Part shown: positions 13,848 through 23,423 of the stretch, piece by piece | Numbering within the stretch: the first letter of the stretch is position 1 | How the letters are laid out: every line of letters starts with the position of its first letter | Source: Cerrena zonata | Lineage: Eukaryota; Basidiomycota; Agaricomycetes; Polyporales; Cerrenaceae | Length of the DNA: 64,000 bases | NCBI GenBank assembly: GCA_038087015.1 | Contig: JASBNA010000047.1 | Span: 186,001 to 250,000, forward strand | Direction of reading: 5' to 3' | The notes under the pieces: generated by a model | Told to the model about the DNA's origin: nothing | Databases searched by the model: none | Seen by the model: the letters and a program-made list of their open reading frames with translations, nothing else | Program-made: the position numbers and the translations under genes

Positions 13848-15968
13848 CTATTGACGTGGTGGTTGCTGGTTATGTTGTTGCTGCTGCATCATATGGAATT
13901 GCTGATGTTGTGGACCCATTTGTTGAATAGGAATGCCTGGTGGTGGTACTCCTGGTGGAAATCCAAAGGATTGCCCATTGGGTGGTGGTGCAAAATGTGG
14001 TCCATTGGGTGGTGGTCCGTTTGGAGGTGGTCCATTAGGTGGTGGTCCATTAGGTGGTGGTCCATTAGGTGGTGGGCCGTTAGGTGGTCCATTTTGTATT
14101 GGAAATTGACCTGGTGGCATTTGCATTCCCGGTGGTGGCATGAATCCTGGGGGGAACATACCCGGGGGAGGTCCCTGGAATTGCATATGGGATGCCGATG
14201 GACCAGACATTCCTGGAGGGGGACCTCCCATGTTTAATTCACCCTTTTGTTGAGGAGGCATTGGTCCACCTGGGAAACCATTTGGCCCGCTATGGGCATT
14301 GATTGGTATTGGGCCATTTGGACCGAATTCTCTAAACCAAGGTGGTGGAATAGGCTGATTGGGTTGGTGGTTTTCACTACCATAGCTAGCATCAGATTGA
14401 GTAGATTGACGACGACTTTGATGTTGGACCTTTGTATGTTGAATTAAAGGACTTTGTTGGGGTGGTCCCTGGAAAACACCTGGAATTTGCTCTTTTGAAG
14501 ATAAAGCTGAAGGTTGGACTGGGGTAGCATTCCCGGTGATTACTGGGGATTGTTGAACACTTCCCTTCGAACTATGACCTTGCAAGGTATTCATCAAGCT
14601 AGCTGACGATGCATGAGGAGTGCCAGTTTGAGAGGCATTAGCTTCCTTTTTATTGAGTAAAGAAAGAAAAAACGAGTCGTTTGCATTGCCTCCAATTGGG
14701 ATACCCTGGGAGATATTTTGTGGAGCTTGAGGTAATCCGGGAGGTCCATGAGGTAATCCTGGAGGGGGATGAGGTAAACTTTGAGATATCACCAGACCTG
14801 GGTGCTGATTGAAAGGAGAAGCGACTGGGTTTTGTTCTGGAAGAGAAACATTAGTGTTTGCACCAGACAATGTTGACTTAATCGAAGGTGGTACCTGGGC
14901 TGCTGCTGGTGCCGGTGCTGGACCTGGTGCGGTTGCTGGTGCTGCTTGTGCAGCGCCCGGAGTGGAAGAAGCAGAAAAGAATCTTGAGCCAAACAGCAGT
15001 TTTTGATTTTGAGGTTGTTCTTTAGGCTGCGAAGGTGTTTCAGAAACAGGGGTATTAAAAAATGATGAAAATCTTGAACTTTTAGTGGTCGTTTCATTAT
15101 TTGCATTCACTGGAGTAGACACACTAGTATTTCTTGAAGATTTGTTTGAATTTTCGGATTTAGGTTTAACAAAAGAAAAGAAATTATCAACTTCATTTCC
15201 AGCATTACCAGTAGATTGGGTTGTTTCTGATGAATTGTCTTCAAGTTCGCCATTCTTCTTACGTTCTTCATTTCTCATGGACATCTTCCATCTTTCAAAG
15301 TCCTCTACTGTTTGACCCATATTAATTTTTAATTCTTCACCAGTAAGATCAGCAGTATCCCATTCTGGTTCGACTTCATCGGCAGTTTCGCCTAATAATT
15401 GAGATATTTTATCCGGGGAAAGCGAATCCAAATCATTAGCTTTACCGAATCCAGTTGGTTTCCGTTCCCAATCTAAAGATTTGTTATTATTGTTGTTGTG
15501 CTTTCTATTGTTACTATTGTTATTATGATTATTATGATGATTTCTCATGTTAGTGTTATTAAAATCTTTTTCATTTTTACTTGAATTTCTTGTCTTCAAC
15601 CTCCAAAATGACTTATCGGGTAATTCTGGTGAGTTATCGTAGTTCTTAATTAGAGGTGAATTACTCAATTCAAATAAGTATTCCATTGAATAAACATATT
15701 CCGGGTTTTTCGTCTTTGGTTTATACAAAAATTGCGGTGATTTACTAACAGGGCTTGCATTGGAAGATCTAGGCTCCAATTCTGGAGTTGATTCTTTTGC
15801 AGCATTAGCCATTGCAGAGTCCAAAAGTTTCGATAAAGCACTGCCTGGTTCTAATCCATTAGACGTTGGGATCTGTAACTGAGAAGAACTACTTATCTCT
15901 TGACCACTTTCTTCACCTTTGGACACCTGGATAATGGAAGGATCATTCAACAAGGGATTTGATGACAT
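13848..15968 (-). CDS. EAP1: eIF4E-binding protein, Eap1-like
   Basis: 706 residues, mostly low complexity. An eIF4E-binding motif YxxxxLphi occurs at residues 93-99 (YSMEYLF), the signature of Eap1/Caf20/4E-T translational repressors. A conserved-looking acidic block follows (about 195-245, with SPDKISQLLGETADEVEPEW and DLTGEELKINMGQTVEDFERW), then long proline/glutamine/asparagine-rich tails. The C-terminus has a run of PPPNG pentapeptides, encoded by a 15-bp repeat at about 13990-14095, and ends in a glutamine-rich tail. In yeast, Eap1 represses cap-dependent translation and promotes decapping of some mRNAs. Function is assigned by the motif plus the acidic block; a different low-complexity mRNP protein is possible. 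The unrelated C. albicans adhesin called Eap1 is not meant. Confidence 0.6.
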   Translation of the reverse strand: MSSNPLLNDPSIIQVSKGEESGQEISSSSQLQIPTSNGLEPGSALSKLLDSAMANAAKESTPELEPRSSNASPVSKSPQFLYKPKTKNPEYVYSMEYLFELSNSPLIKNYDNSPELPDKSFWRLKTRNSSKNEKDFNNTNMRNHHNNHNNNSNNRKHNNNNNKSLDWERKPTGFGKANDLDSLSPDKISQLLGETADEVEPEWDTADLTGEELKINMGQTVEDFERWKMSMRNEERKKNGELEDNSSETTQSTGNAGNEVDNFFSFVKPKSENSNKSSRNTSVSTPVNANNETTTKSSRFSSFFNTPVSETPSQPKEQPQNQKLLFGSRFFSASSTPGAAQAAPATAPGPAPAPAAAQVPPSIKSTLSGANTNVSLPEQNPVASPFNQHPGLVISQSLPHPPPGLPHGPPGLPQAPQNISQGIPIGGNANDSFFLSLLNKKEANASQTGTPHASSASLMNTLQGHSSKGSVQQSPVITGNATPVQPSALSSKEQIPGVFQGPPQQSPLIQHTKVQHQSRRQSTQSDASYGSENHQPNQPIPPPWFREFGPNGPIPINAHSGPNGFPGGPMPPQQKGELNMGGPPPGMSGPSASHMQFQGPPPGMFPPGFMPPPGMQMPPGQFPIQNGPPNGPPPNGPPPNGPPPNGPPPNGPPPNGPHFAPPPNGQSFGFPPGVPPPGIPIQQMGPQHQQFHMMQQQQHNQQPPRQ
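13990..14095 (-). repeat. PPPNG-coding minisatellite in EAP1-like gene
   Basis: About six to seven copies of a 15-bp unit (GGTGGTCCATTAGGT on the + strand, with variants), encoding repeated PPPNG. In frame, so copy-number change would alter tail length only. Confidence 0.85.
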
Positions 15969-16816
15969 TGGGTTTAATTGAATAATCTGATTAATGAAAC
16001 AAGAATGGGGGGTAATATAAATCGTATTTTTTTTTTATTTTTTGTTGTTTTTTTTAAGAGTTTTTATATGTTTTCACTGAAATAATCTTTTTTTAACTTT
16101 TATACGCTTGTATTATCAGTCAATAATAATTTTAACCGTCACCAGTAGCTTGATGCAATTCAATGTCTTTAAATTGACACTTAGGAAATGAACACTCAAA
16201 TTAGGACGTAATAAACAATTGAGTTCAAATGAAAATCAATCAATAAGTAACAACTGATGTGTTTTACCAATCTACTGCCTATGAGACTATCAATTATCAA
16301 CTATAGAGTATTCTGAATCTTATTCTTATGGTGTTCTCAGTTCATTCAACGACTTGTTCATTCAAATTTGCTTCGTTTTTTTTTCGTTCTCTTCTCACTA
16401 TCTTTAAATTTTTTCAAAGGAAGCTTACGTGCGGGTAACCATTTTTGCAGAGAAAAGGTATAAGCTATGAAGATTGGTCCGGAATTTACATTAAACGGGG
16501 TTTATCTCGATGAGTTTGTTTTGGAATACAGGGCGAAACGGACGTTAATAGTAAGAATAAGTATGTAGTAATACAGTAGAAAGATCACAATAATATTTAG
16601 TGAAAAATGAAAAAAAAAAGCGTGAAGAAACAAATCGTAGAGTTAGATTATAGAAAAAGGGAAAGAAAAAACAGTTAAATCATTAAAATTATTAGAATAT
16701 TCACGTAAAGGTACAAAAATCACATTGAATGACTGGTGGAAAACAGAAACGGGGTTGTAAAATGAATAAATGAAGTAAAATGAAAAAAAGAATAACAAAA
16801 AAACGGGTGCAAAAAC
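15969..16816. other. Intergenic, no gene seen
   Basis: 848 bases between the EAP1-like start and the PPS1 stop. AT-rich with short T and A runs. I see no coding frame, tRNA or clear regulatory motif. It contains the EAP1-like promoter and the PPS1 3' end. Confidence 0.5.
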
Positions 16817-19630
16817 TCAGCTGCTCAAGTAGGGGATATTCAATCTTGTTATTTCACGACACATGACGAACCAATCAATTTCTCTTAAAAGTTTTGATTT
16901 CTTTTCCTTTTCTTTCAACTTCTCTTGTTCTTCCCATTTGAATAACTCGTACATGAAACGGAGGTTTGGTTGAATAACAATGTTTAATCTTCTGACTCGG
17001 ACATAGAGATAGGCTTTCGGTAACGAGATGTTGAATCTTTTCATCACCTCTGCAATGCAGACAGTGGCTGATCTGGAGACACCAACTCGACAATGAACCA
17101 AAATCTTCGAGTCTTTGTACACATCATTGATGTAGTTGAGGATGTTTGGTAAAGTATGGGTAAGTTCATCGATTCCGTCATCTTGTAAGTTGTTGATTTT
17201 AACCACGGTATCGATTGGAGATATTTTGGAAGAGTTTTTCATTTTTTTAAGGTTTGGTTGAATATTGTAAATTTCAATATTACCGTTATCAATTTCATCA
17301 ATGATAATATCATGATTTTGCTGAAATTTATAATCATGTAACCAATCCAAACATTCGCCAACCGAAATAACTTTAGAAATACCTAATTTTTGTAGTAATG
17401 TTAGGCTATTGGCATGTTTCAAAGATCCAAGGTATAAATAAGGTAAGATTCTTGAAGGTAACGAGCCTTCAACGTCCTTCACCCAGTCATTGGATAGATA
17501 CGTCGGTATGGAAAGGTCATCATCTTCGCTTGAGCTATCATATGAAGAGTCCGAGTCAAAATCATCATCACTATCGTTTGCAATATAGCCCAACTTATAT
17601 TTGTTTGTATTTGATTCGGTACTTGATCCAGAATTTGTTGGGGTCAATAATAGTTCATTAATTTCAACATTGGTTAAATTCTCCATATTTCTTGACCAAT
17701 TGGAATGTTTTTTAAAAGCTGGGTTTGAAGGAGATAATTTCTTCAATATTATTTCTAATTTTTTAAGTATACCAACATCACTATTGAATATATAAAATGG
17801 ACGACCATATTCTAGATGGAGTTTTAGCATTGCTTCATCAAGAGAAACGTATTTCAGATAAATGATATAACATAAGACTAATAGAGAGGATTCGGTATAA
17901 CCATCGGAACAATAAATCAAGCATGATGAACTAACAAGATATAGTAATTTACAAGTATTAACGATTAACATTAAATTATCTTTTTTACAATCACCAAGAC
18001 CAACGGAACCTGAAGGAGGAAATTCTATATTTGTTGATGAATTGAGGGAGTCATGACTGAATATTAACTGAGATAACTTGGTTGAACTAGGGAAATGAGC
18101 ATCTTTATGACAATGGATGGATAATTTCCAATTGGATTTGGGAGGTGGTAAGATCGATAAGATGTCAAAAGGTTTAGAAGTATCATTTCTGGAAATAATT
18201 GAATTTTTAGGATCAAAATAGAGGTCTGAAAGATCAACTGGATCAATCAGTTTATTTTCATTTTGATAATAAGACTTTATTTGAAAATCCCAAATGTTAC
18301 CAACCCACACATTGAAGGAGATTTTAGTAGCAGAAGACATTTTGGTAGTTTCTATTTTTTCTTTAAATTGATAATCATTATCCCAAGAAAGCACATCATT
18401 TGAATTAAGATTTGAATTGATTAGGTTTAATTGAGTCTTTTTATTAATTTCAAGATTTAACAAATTATCATCAATTTTGGTGATCAAAGATTTTTTTGAA
18501 ATTTTAGATAAATCCTCAAGAATGAAAACATTCGTTGGATTACTGGAATCATAATTTCTTTGAGCAATGTATAAGAGTCTAGCCAAGGATTTCTTTTTTG
18601 ATTCATCAAGACCATAGATGATGAAATCAGAGCATAATGCCAATTTAGCCACTTGAATATGGAAATTTCTTAAGGAAACTCCCTTTTCTGGATCTAAGTT
18701 AAGAAAAGTTGGAACAAAACCTAGTTTGAAACAATCCTTAGTGATTAAATCGATTAAATGTTGATTCTCTCCATCGAAAATGGAATTTATTATATCTGTG
18801 ACTGAATGGATGACTTCTTGCCTAGAGGTTTGTATTCTAGTTAAGATTTCGTCAACGTTGATTGAATTTTTCAATGATTCCTCCATATTTTTCGATGTCT
18901 TTATACACATCAAAAATCGGATATTCTGTGGTCTGAAGTTCATACTTTCGTCATGTCCCTTACTCTTTTGAACTTGCTGCTGGTATAAAAAGAACAGTTT
19001 CTGTGCAAAATTATCTTCGTGTAATCCATGCAACCAGGGGAACATTATACTAGTAGGGGGAAGTTTTTTATTGAAATACCAATCGAAGATTGGATCGATT
19101 TGACTAGAATCAAGTATTTTGATGGGCAATTCTTCGTTTGAAACCAGACTCAACTTCTGATAAAACTTGGATTTAGAATCAAGCGGCGAGGTATCTTCAT
19201 CTATATCATCTTCTATAGGATGGGAATTGATTATATTCAATTTGGTGGTTTTCGTACCAATATCCTCGCACACCTCACACATCTTATCAATATCATTACA
19301 ATTATGTTTGTTAAAAGTCTGTAACCTGGCCTTGAACCGATCACGCTCATATAACAAGTCATTGGAAGACGATGATGATCTCTTGGACGATTTCATCGAA
19401 ACCGATTTACTGCCATCCCCCATGGGCGACGACACATACACCGTCGAGTCCTCACTCATCCCAGTGGGCAACGCCAATAGCCTGGGAACGATCAAATCGT
19501 CGATGTTGCTGCTGGAACTCGTTGCAGCTTGGGCTTTCGATGTCGCCGTCATCGCTGATGACGTCGGCTTGGGCGTGGGCAGAGAAGGAGTCAGCATCGA
19601 AATTATCAGTGGAGGCTCGGTAGAAGTCAT
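16817..19630 (-). CDS. PPS1: Dual-specificity protein phosphatase Pps1
   Basis: 937 residues (yeast Pps1 is 807). Protein phosphatase acting on phosphotyrosine and phosphoserine/threonine, linked in yeast to S-phase progression. The start is the ATG at 19628-19630 (MTSTEPPLIIS). The C-terminal DSP domain begins at SLPSRILPYLYLGSLKHA and contains the active-site loop HCRVGVSRSA with catalytic Cys847 and Arg853, followed by the conserved second-site segment YLYVRVRRLNIVIQPN. The central region (about 350-650) has a diverged phosphatase-like fold without a CX5R motif, as in Pps1. An acidic serine-rich stretch (about 700-720) precedes the active domain. Divergent from PTA1. Confidence 0.88.
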   Translation of the reverse strand: MTSTEPPLIISMLTPSLPTPKPTSSAMTATSKAQAATSSSSNIDDLIVPRLLALPTGMSEDSTVYVSSPMGDGSKSVSMKSSKRSSSSSNDLLYERDRFKARLQTFNKHNCNDIDKMCEVCEDIGTKTTKLNIINSHPIEDDIDEDTSPLDSKSKFYQKLSLVSNEELPIKILDSSQIDPIFDWYFNKKLPPTSIMFPWLHGLHEDNFAQKLFFLYQQQVQKSKGHDESMNFRPQNIRFLMCIKTSKNMEESLKNSINVDEILTRIQTSRQEVIHSVTDIINSIFDGENQHLIDLITKDCFKLGFVPTFLNLDPEKGVSLRNFHIQVAKLALCSDFIIYGLDESKKKSLARLLYIAQRNYDSSNPTNVFILEDLSKISKKSLITKIDDNLLNLEINKKTQLNLINSNLNSNDVLSWDNDYQFKEKIETTKMSSATKISFNVWVGNIWDFQIKSYYQNENKLIDPVDLSDLYFDPKNSIISRNDTSKPFDILSILPPPKSNWKLSIHCHKDAHFPSSTKLSQLIFSHDSLNSSTNIEFPPSGSVGLGDCKKDNLMLIVNTCKLLYLVSSSCLIYCSDGYTESSLLVLCYIIYLKYVSLDEAMLKLHLEYGRPFYIFNSDVGILKKLEIILKKLSPSNPAFKKHSNWSRNMENLTNVEINELLLTPTNSGSSTESNTNKYKLGYIANDSDDDFDSDSSYDSSSEDDDLSIPTYLSNDWVKDVEGSLPSRILPYLYLGSLKHANSLTLLQKLGISKVISVGECLDWLHDYKFQQNHDIIIDEIDNGNIEIYNIQPNLKKMKNSSKISPIDTVVKINNLQDDGIDELTHTLPNILNYINDVYKDSKILVHCRVGVSRSATVCIAEVMKRFNISLPKAYLYVRVRRLNIVIQPNLRFMYELFKWEEQEKLKEKEKKSKLLREIDWFVMCREITRLNIPYLSS

Positions 19631-20314
19631 TTGACCAGCTGTACTTGGAACCAATAAGCTATAACCTGTCAATCTTCTTCGTCCTTTCTGAAAAGTCTCT
19701 TATCTTTTTGACAACAAAAAATTCAAAAAAAATTTTTTTTTTTTTTTCTTCGGTGATTCTCAATCTGTGAAAGATAAGACCCCAGATAAGACACTGTAAT
19801 TGGCTAAATCCCCGATTTGGCAGGGTATTTCTAAGTAAAGGTGTGGCTGTTTGCGGTGGCAAGCGATGCTGTGGTGCTTATTCGAGTTCAGACCTCGAAT
19901 CCAGATCAATGCCCTTGTTTTCTAGCCTAACAACCGATATCTGGGGTATCTGGTGATTATCATCGCTTGACGGGAAAACACTTTTGAGAGGGAAATCCGG
20001 GAGGGTGGACTTGGTGTCTGGGTGTTTGGATGGTGTCTGGGTGTTTGGATGGTGTCTGGGTGTTTGGAACTTGCTCGGATTACTTCCGGTGGTTTCACCG
20101 GTGGTCGGAAGTTTCCCAGAAGTTCAAAACAGAAAAAAAACTTGAAAAAAAGTCGAAGTTGAAGAAATTTTACCAGCCCATCGATCCAAGGACGCCTACG
20201 AAGCAATCGACGGGGTTACCAGAGTACTTGTATAGGTTTGCCGGACAGGTGTTGAAAAGCGAAGCATTGAAAGCCAGGTTTGGAAGAGTCAAGTAAAAGT
20301 ATAGATCTTGTAGA
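19631..20314. promoter_or_regulatory. Divergent PPS1/PTA1 promoter region
   Basis: 684 bases between divergent start codons. Holds a run of T near 19730-19747 and a perfect 19-bp tandem repeat at 20013-20069. An 88-codon + strand ORF (20030-20296) ends 18 bases before the PTA1 ATG. It is most likely leader sequence and is discussed under findings. Confidence 0.55.
20013..20069 (+). repeat. 19-bp tandem repeat x3
   Basis: Three head-to-tail copies of GGTGTCTGGGTGTTTGGAT (20013-20031, 20032-20050, 20051-20069), identical except for the last base of copy three. Confidence 0.95.
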
Positions 20315-22543
20315 ATGGCATCGACTAGTGAGATAATTGGGCAATTGAACCAGGCCAGAGAGCTTGCGTTTACTAGTAAGGAGAGTTTCCCCCAGGTGTT
20401 AAGACATATATTTAACTTTGTTAATAATCCAAATATTGAAATACAGTTATGGTGTGCCAAATTCATGAAGGAATCATTTACCGTTGACGAAAGTCAATTA
20501 TCAATAGGGGACAAGATTGACTTGGCCATTGATGCAATGGATTCATTAATCATATTATCGAACATTAAGAACTTGGATATATTCACATATGCTATCGACA
20601 CTGCGATTGTATTATATAAGTTAATCTTTCGGTATGTTGCCGATAATGACGGATGTCAAGATATATGGAATAAATTAAATATATTGAAAAAATCCTTAAT
20701 AGATAAGTATTCTAATAATTTCCCATATGAAGAAAGTTTCAATAGTGAAATCAATCAAGTGAAGAACTTACATTCAAAATTAGAATTGTTAAAATTTGTT
20801 ATTTTGGTTATTGATTATCAATCAAAATCATCATCGAATATCAAGAATTTTTCGTTATTGAAAGTTAATCCTCATCATACTTTAATTAAACCTCAAGTTA
20901 TTGAAGCTGAAAGTTATGCATTACTTGATTTAGTTTTAAAAATATTTAATCAAGATATTTTAGTTCCTCCATTGGTAACTGCTACTCTCAATCATTTATC
21001 GATAATTTGTAAAAGGAAACCACAATTTTTATCAAAGATTTGTTCGATATTAGAAAATTTCGAATCAAATAATAAATTACAATCGAACTATCAATCAATT
21101 GAATCTTTCAAATTATCTAAAAAATACGTTGATAGAACTTTAAGAATTTTGATTAATCACTTATTAAGAAATCAATTGGTACCTCCACAATTCCAATCAT
21201 CTTTAAATAAAAAATTATCTCTATTAATTAATCGTGGTGATGAAATAAGAAAGAAAAATATTCTTATTCCAAACGCTGATGATTCCAAAATTAAAAAAAG
21301 AAGTTTTGAAGGTTTTGCTAATCCAGTTAAAAAATTAAAACTAGATAAACCTGATTACAAGAACTTATATTGTTTAAATGAGCCTTCCAATGAATTAAAT
21401 GGATTCGATTTATCAACTTTACCTCAAAATATTTTAATTTCAATGACTTTGGCTGCTTTAAATAAAATTAATACTAAAAAATTAAGTCTGGCTTTAGATA
21501 TTATTGGTTCAAGGTATCTGGATGTTATAAATTCCATGTCTCCTCTGTTAAAACAAGCATTAGCTGCTGAACAACAGCAGCAGCTACAACAGCAGCAGCA
21601 ACAACAACAAGGGTTACCAGATGTATACGATATTGATAAACTTGGTGGTGGGGAAAATGGAGAATCAGACGATGATGATGATGATGATAATGTGGGCAAA
21701 GATTATAATCCACAAACAGTATTCAGTTTACCACCACCAAAACCATTAAGTTTACAAGAGAAAAAGGATCATATTAATATTATTATCAAGAATTTTTTCA
21801 AATTATCCAATCGAGAAATTGTTGACATTGATAATACAAATAATACTGAAACTGATGAAGTAAATGGTTATAAGATAAATAAAGAATTATCAAGTATTGC
21901 CATTAAAAGTTGGAAGAAAAATAGTTGGTCAATTTTATTAACAAGATTAGCTACAAGAGGAATGAGAAATCAGGATAATGAAACAAATGAATTAAGTGAT
22001 ATGATAAGAAATTCAATTTTTGAATTTTTTTTGGATAATATTCATACTAGAATCGATTTAATTATTGAATGGTTAAATGAAGAATGGTATAGTGAAAAAG
22101 TTTTCCAAGAAGAAAAATATAAAGAATCCATTAAACAACAAGTTTTGCAAGAATATGAAATTAAACCAAATAAAAATGATTATAATTACCAATTAAAATT
22201 AAATTCAAAATTAGATGAATTAAAAGTCGATACTCCAAATTATACTAAATGGGCAGGTAAAGTTCTAGACGCAATGATTCCGTTCTTAGAACCAAATGAT
22301 CGTAAAATCTTCATTAGATTATTAAGTGATTTACCTTATTTGAATAATGAATTAGTGCAGAGAATTAAATCTTTATGTTTTGATCCAGTAAGAATTAAAA
22401 TCGGGTTCCTATCTCTACAATTCTTAATCATGTATAGACCTCCAGTCAAACAGGATTGTATTAATATCTTAAAAGAGTTAAGTGAATCCGATCAAGATGA
22501 TTTAAAAGATGAATCAAATAAATTACTAGCTAAATATACATAA
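20315..22543 (+). CDS. PTA1: Pta1, cleavage and polyadenylation factor subunit (symplekin)
   Basis: 742 residues (yeast Pta1 is 785). Scaffold subunit of the cleavage and polyadenylation factor in the nucleus, needed for mRNA 3'-end processing and snoRNA termination. The N-terminal HEAT-repeat domain is recognisable (LNQARELAFTSKESFPQVLRHI, then NIEIQLWCAKFMKESF), followed by a hinge with polyglutamine (about residues 420-435) and an acidic stretch (DDDDDDD). The C-terminal symplekin-type region has WAGKVLDAMIPFLEPNDRKIFIRLLSDLP. No frame problem. Downstream is an 0.88 kb gap before KCH1. Confidence 0.85.
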   Translation: MASTSEIIGQLNQARELAFTSKESFPQVLRHIFNFVNNPNIEIQLWCAKFMKESFTVDESQLSIGDKIDLAIDAMDSLIILSNIKNLDIFTYAIDTAIVLYKLIFRYVADNDGCQDIWNKLNILKKSLIDKYSNNFPYEESFNSEINQVKNLHSKLELLKFVILVIDYQSKSSSNIKNFSLLKVNPHHTLIKPQVIEAESYALLDLVLKIFNQDILVPPLVTATLNHLSIICKRKPQFLSKICSILENFESNNKLQSNYQSIESFKLSKKYVDRTLRILINHLLRNQLVPPQFQSSLNKKLSLLINRGDEIRKKNILIPNADDSKIKKRSFEGFANPVKKLKLDKPDYKNLYCLNEPSNELNGFDLSTLPQNILISMTLAALNKINTKKLSLALDIIGSRYLDVINSMSPLLKQALAAEQQQQLQQQQQQQQGLPDVYDIDKLGGGENGESDDDDDDDNVGKDYNPQTVFSLPPPKPLSLQEKKDHINIIIKNFFKLSNREIVDIDNTNNTETDEVNGYKINKELSSIAIKSWKKNSWSILLTRLATRGMRNQDNETNELSDMIRNSIFEFFLDNIHTRIDLIIEWLNEEWYSEKVFQEEKYKESIKQQVLQEYEIKPNKNDYNYQLKLNSKLDELKVDTPNYTKWAGKVLDAMIPFLEPNDRKIFIRLLSDLPYLNNELVQRIKSLCFDPVRIKIGFLSLQFLIMYRPPVKQDCINILKELSESDQDDLKDESNKLLAKYT

Positions 22544-23423
22544 TTAATATACATCACCCTTACATAATCTACATACATCTCTCATCAACCCAGACATATA
22601 TCGCTCTCCAATCCAGACATATACTTCTACATACCAGAATACTGTCAGATCAGTTCTGGAACTAAAACAGGGCCCTTTATGGCCCTGGGTTCTTGATAGA
22701 GTTCTAGATGTAAACTACCTAATCGGGATCCACCTCAAACTAACTCAAAACATATGTGGTGCACGGGTGTGTGTTTGCGTGCTTATTTTGAATTAGTACC
22801 GCATCTCCTTACGGGAAGCAACAAGCACAGTACAACAAGTACTACAAACACAGTACCACAAGCACTCAAGCACAGTACTCAAGCACTCAAGCACAGGCAC
22901 TGGAGTTGCTGACAGTCAGATACTGGCACTCAGTTGATACAAAGTTGCAACAAGTAGTGTCTTCCTCCAAAGTTGACGTAGGATCAAGTGCTGGCAAAGG
23001 TAAACAAAGCACATAACGAGTTAATTCGCGTAAGATGGTAAAATGCATAGACAGGCTAAAAATAACAGTGTTGAAATAAGATAACAATAGCTAGTGGAAA
23101 CATAAGTAAAGCTTCGTTGTTACACGGGTGAGTTTAAGAAAAAGGATAAGATAGAGACCCATTAATAAAAGCTATACGAGATCTTGAAGAAGAGAAAGTT
23201 TTGGTACTAGTTTTAGCTTTATTCTTTTAAGTATACCTTAGCATCTCATTTATATTAAAAATTTTCAGTCCGGACTTGTTGGCTATCTTATCATGATTTG
23301 TATTCCAGTGCAAAGAATCTAGAATTACGTTGAAATTATATAAAGTAAAATTGAAGATATAAAGAATTGAAATATAAAGTATTGAAGATAAGGTAATATA
23401 AAGTGATATTGAAATTATTAAAG
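22544..23423. other. Intergenic upstream of KCH1
   Basis: 880 bases with no gene seen. It has a 7-bp-stem hairpin at 22668-22687 just after PTA1 (CAGGGCC / GGCCCTG with a 6-nt loop), a cluster of AAGCACAGTAC-like repeats at about 22821-22900, and degenerate ATATAAAG/ATTGAA repeats at 23338-23410 next to the KCH1 ATG. Confidence 0.55.
22821..22900. repeat. Degenerate CAAGCACAGTAC repeats
   Basis: Overlapping imperfect copies of CAAGCACAGTAC, AAGCACTCAAGCAC and related words in an 80-bp stretch of the KCH1 upstream region. Confidence 0.6.

Noticed and set aside
13851..14237. A Trp-rich 128-codon + strand ORF
   Set aside because: Antisense shadow of the PPPNG repeat of the EAP1-like gene.
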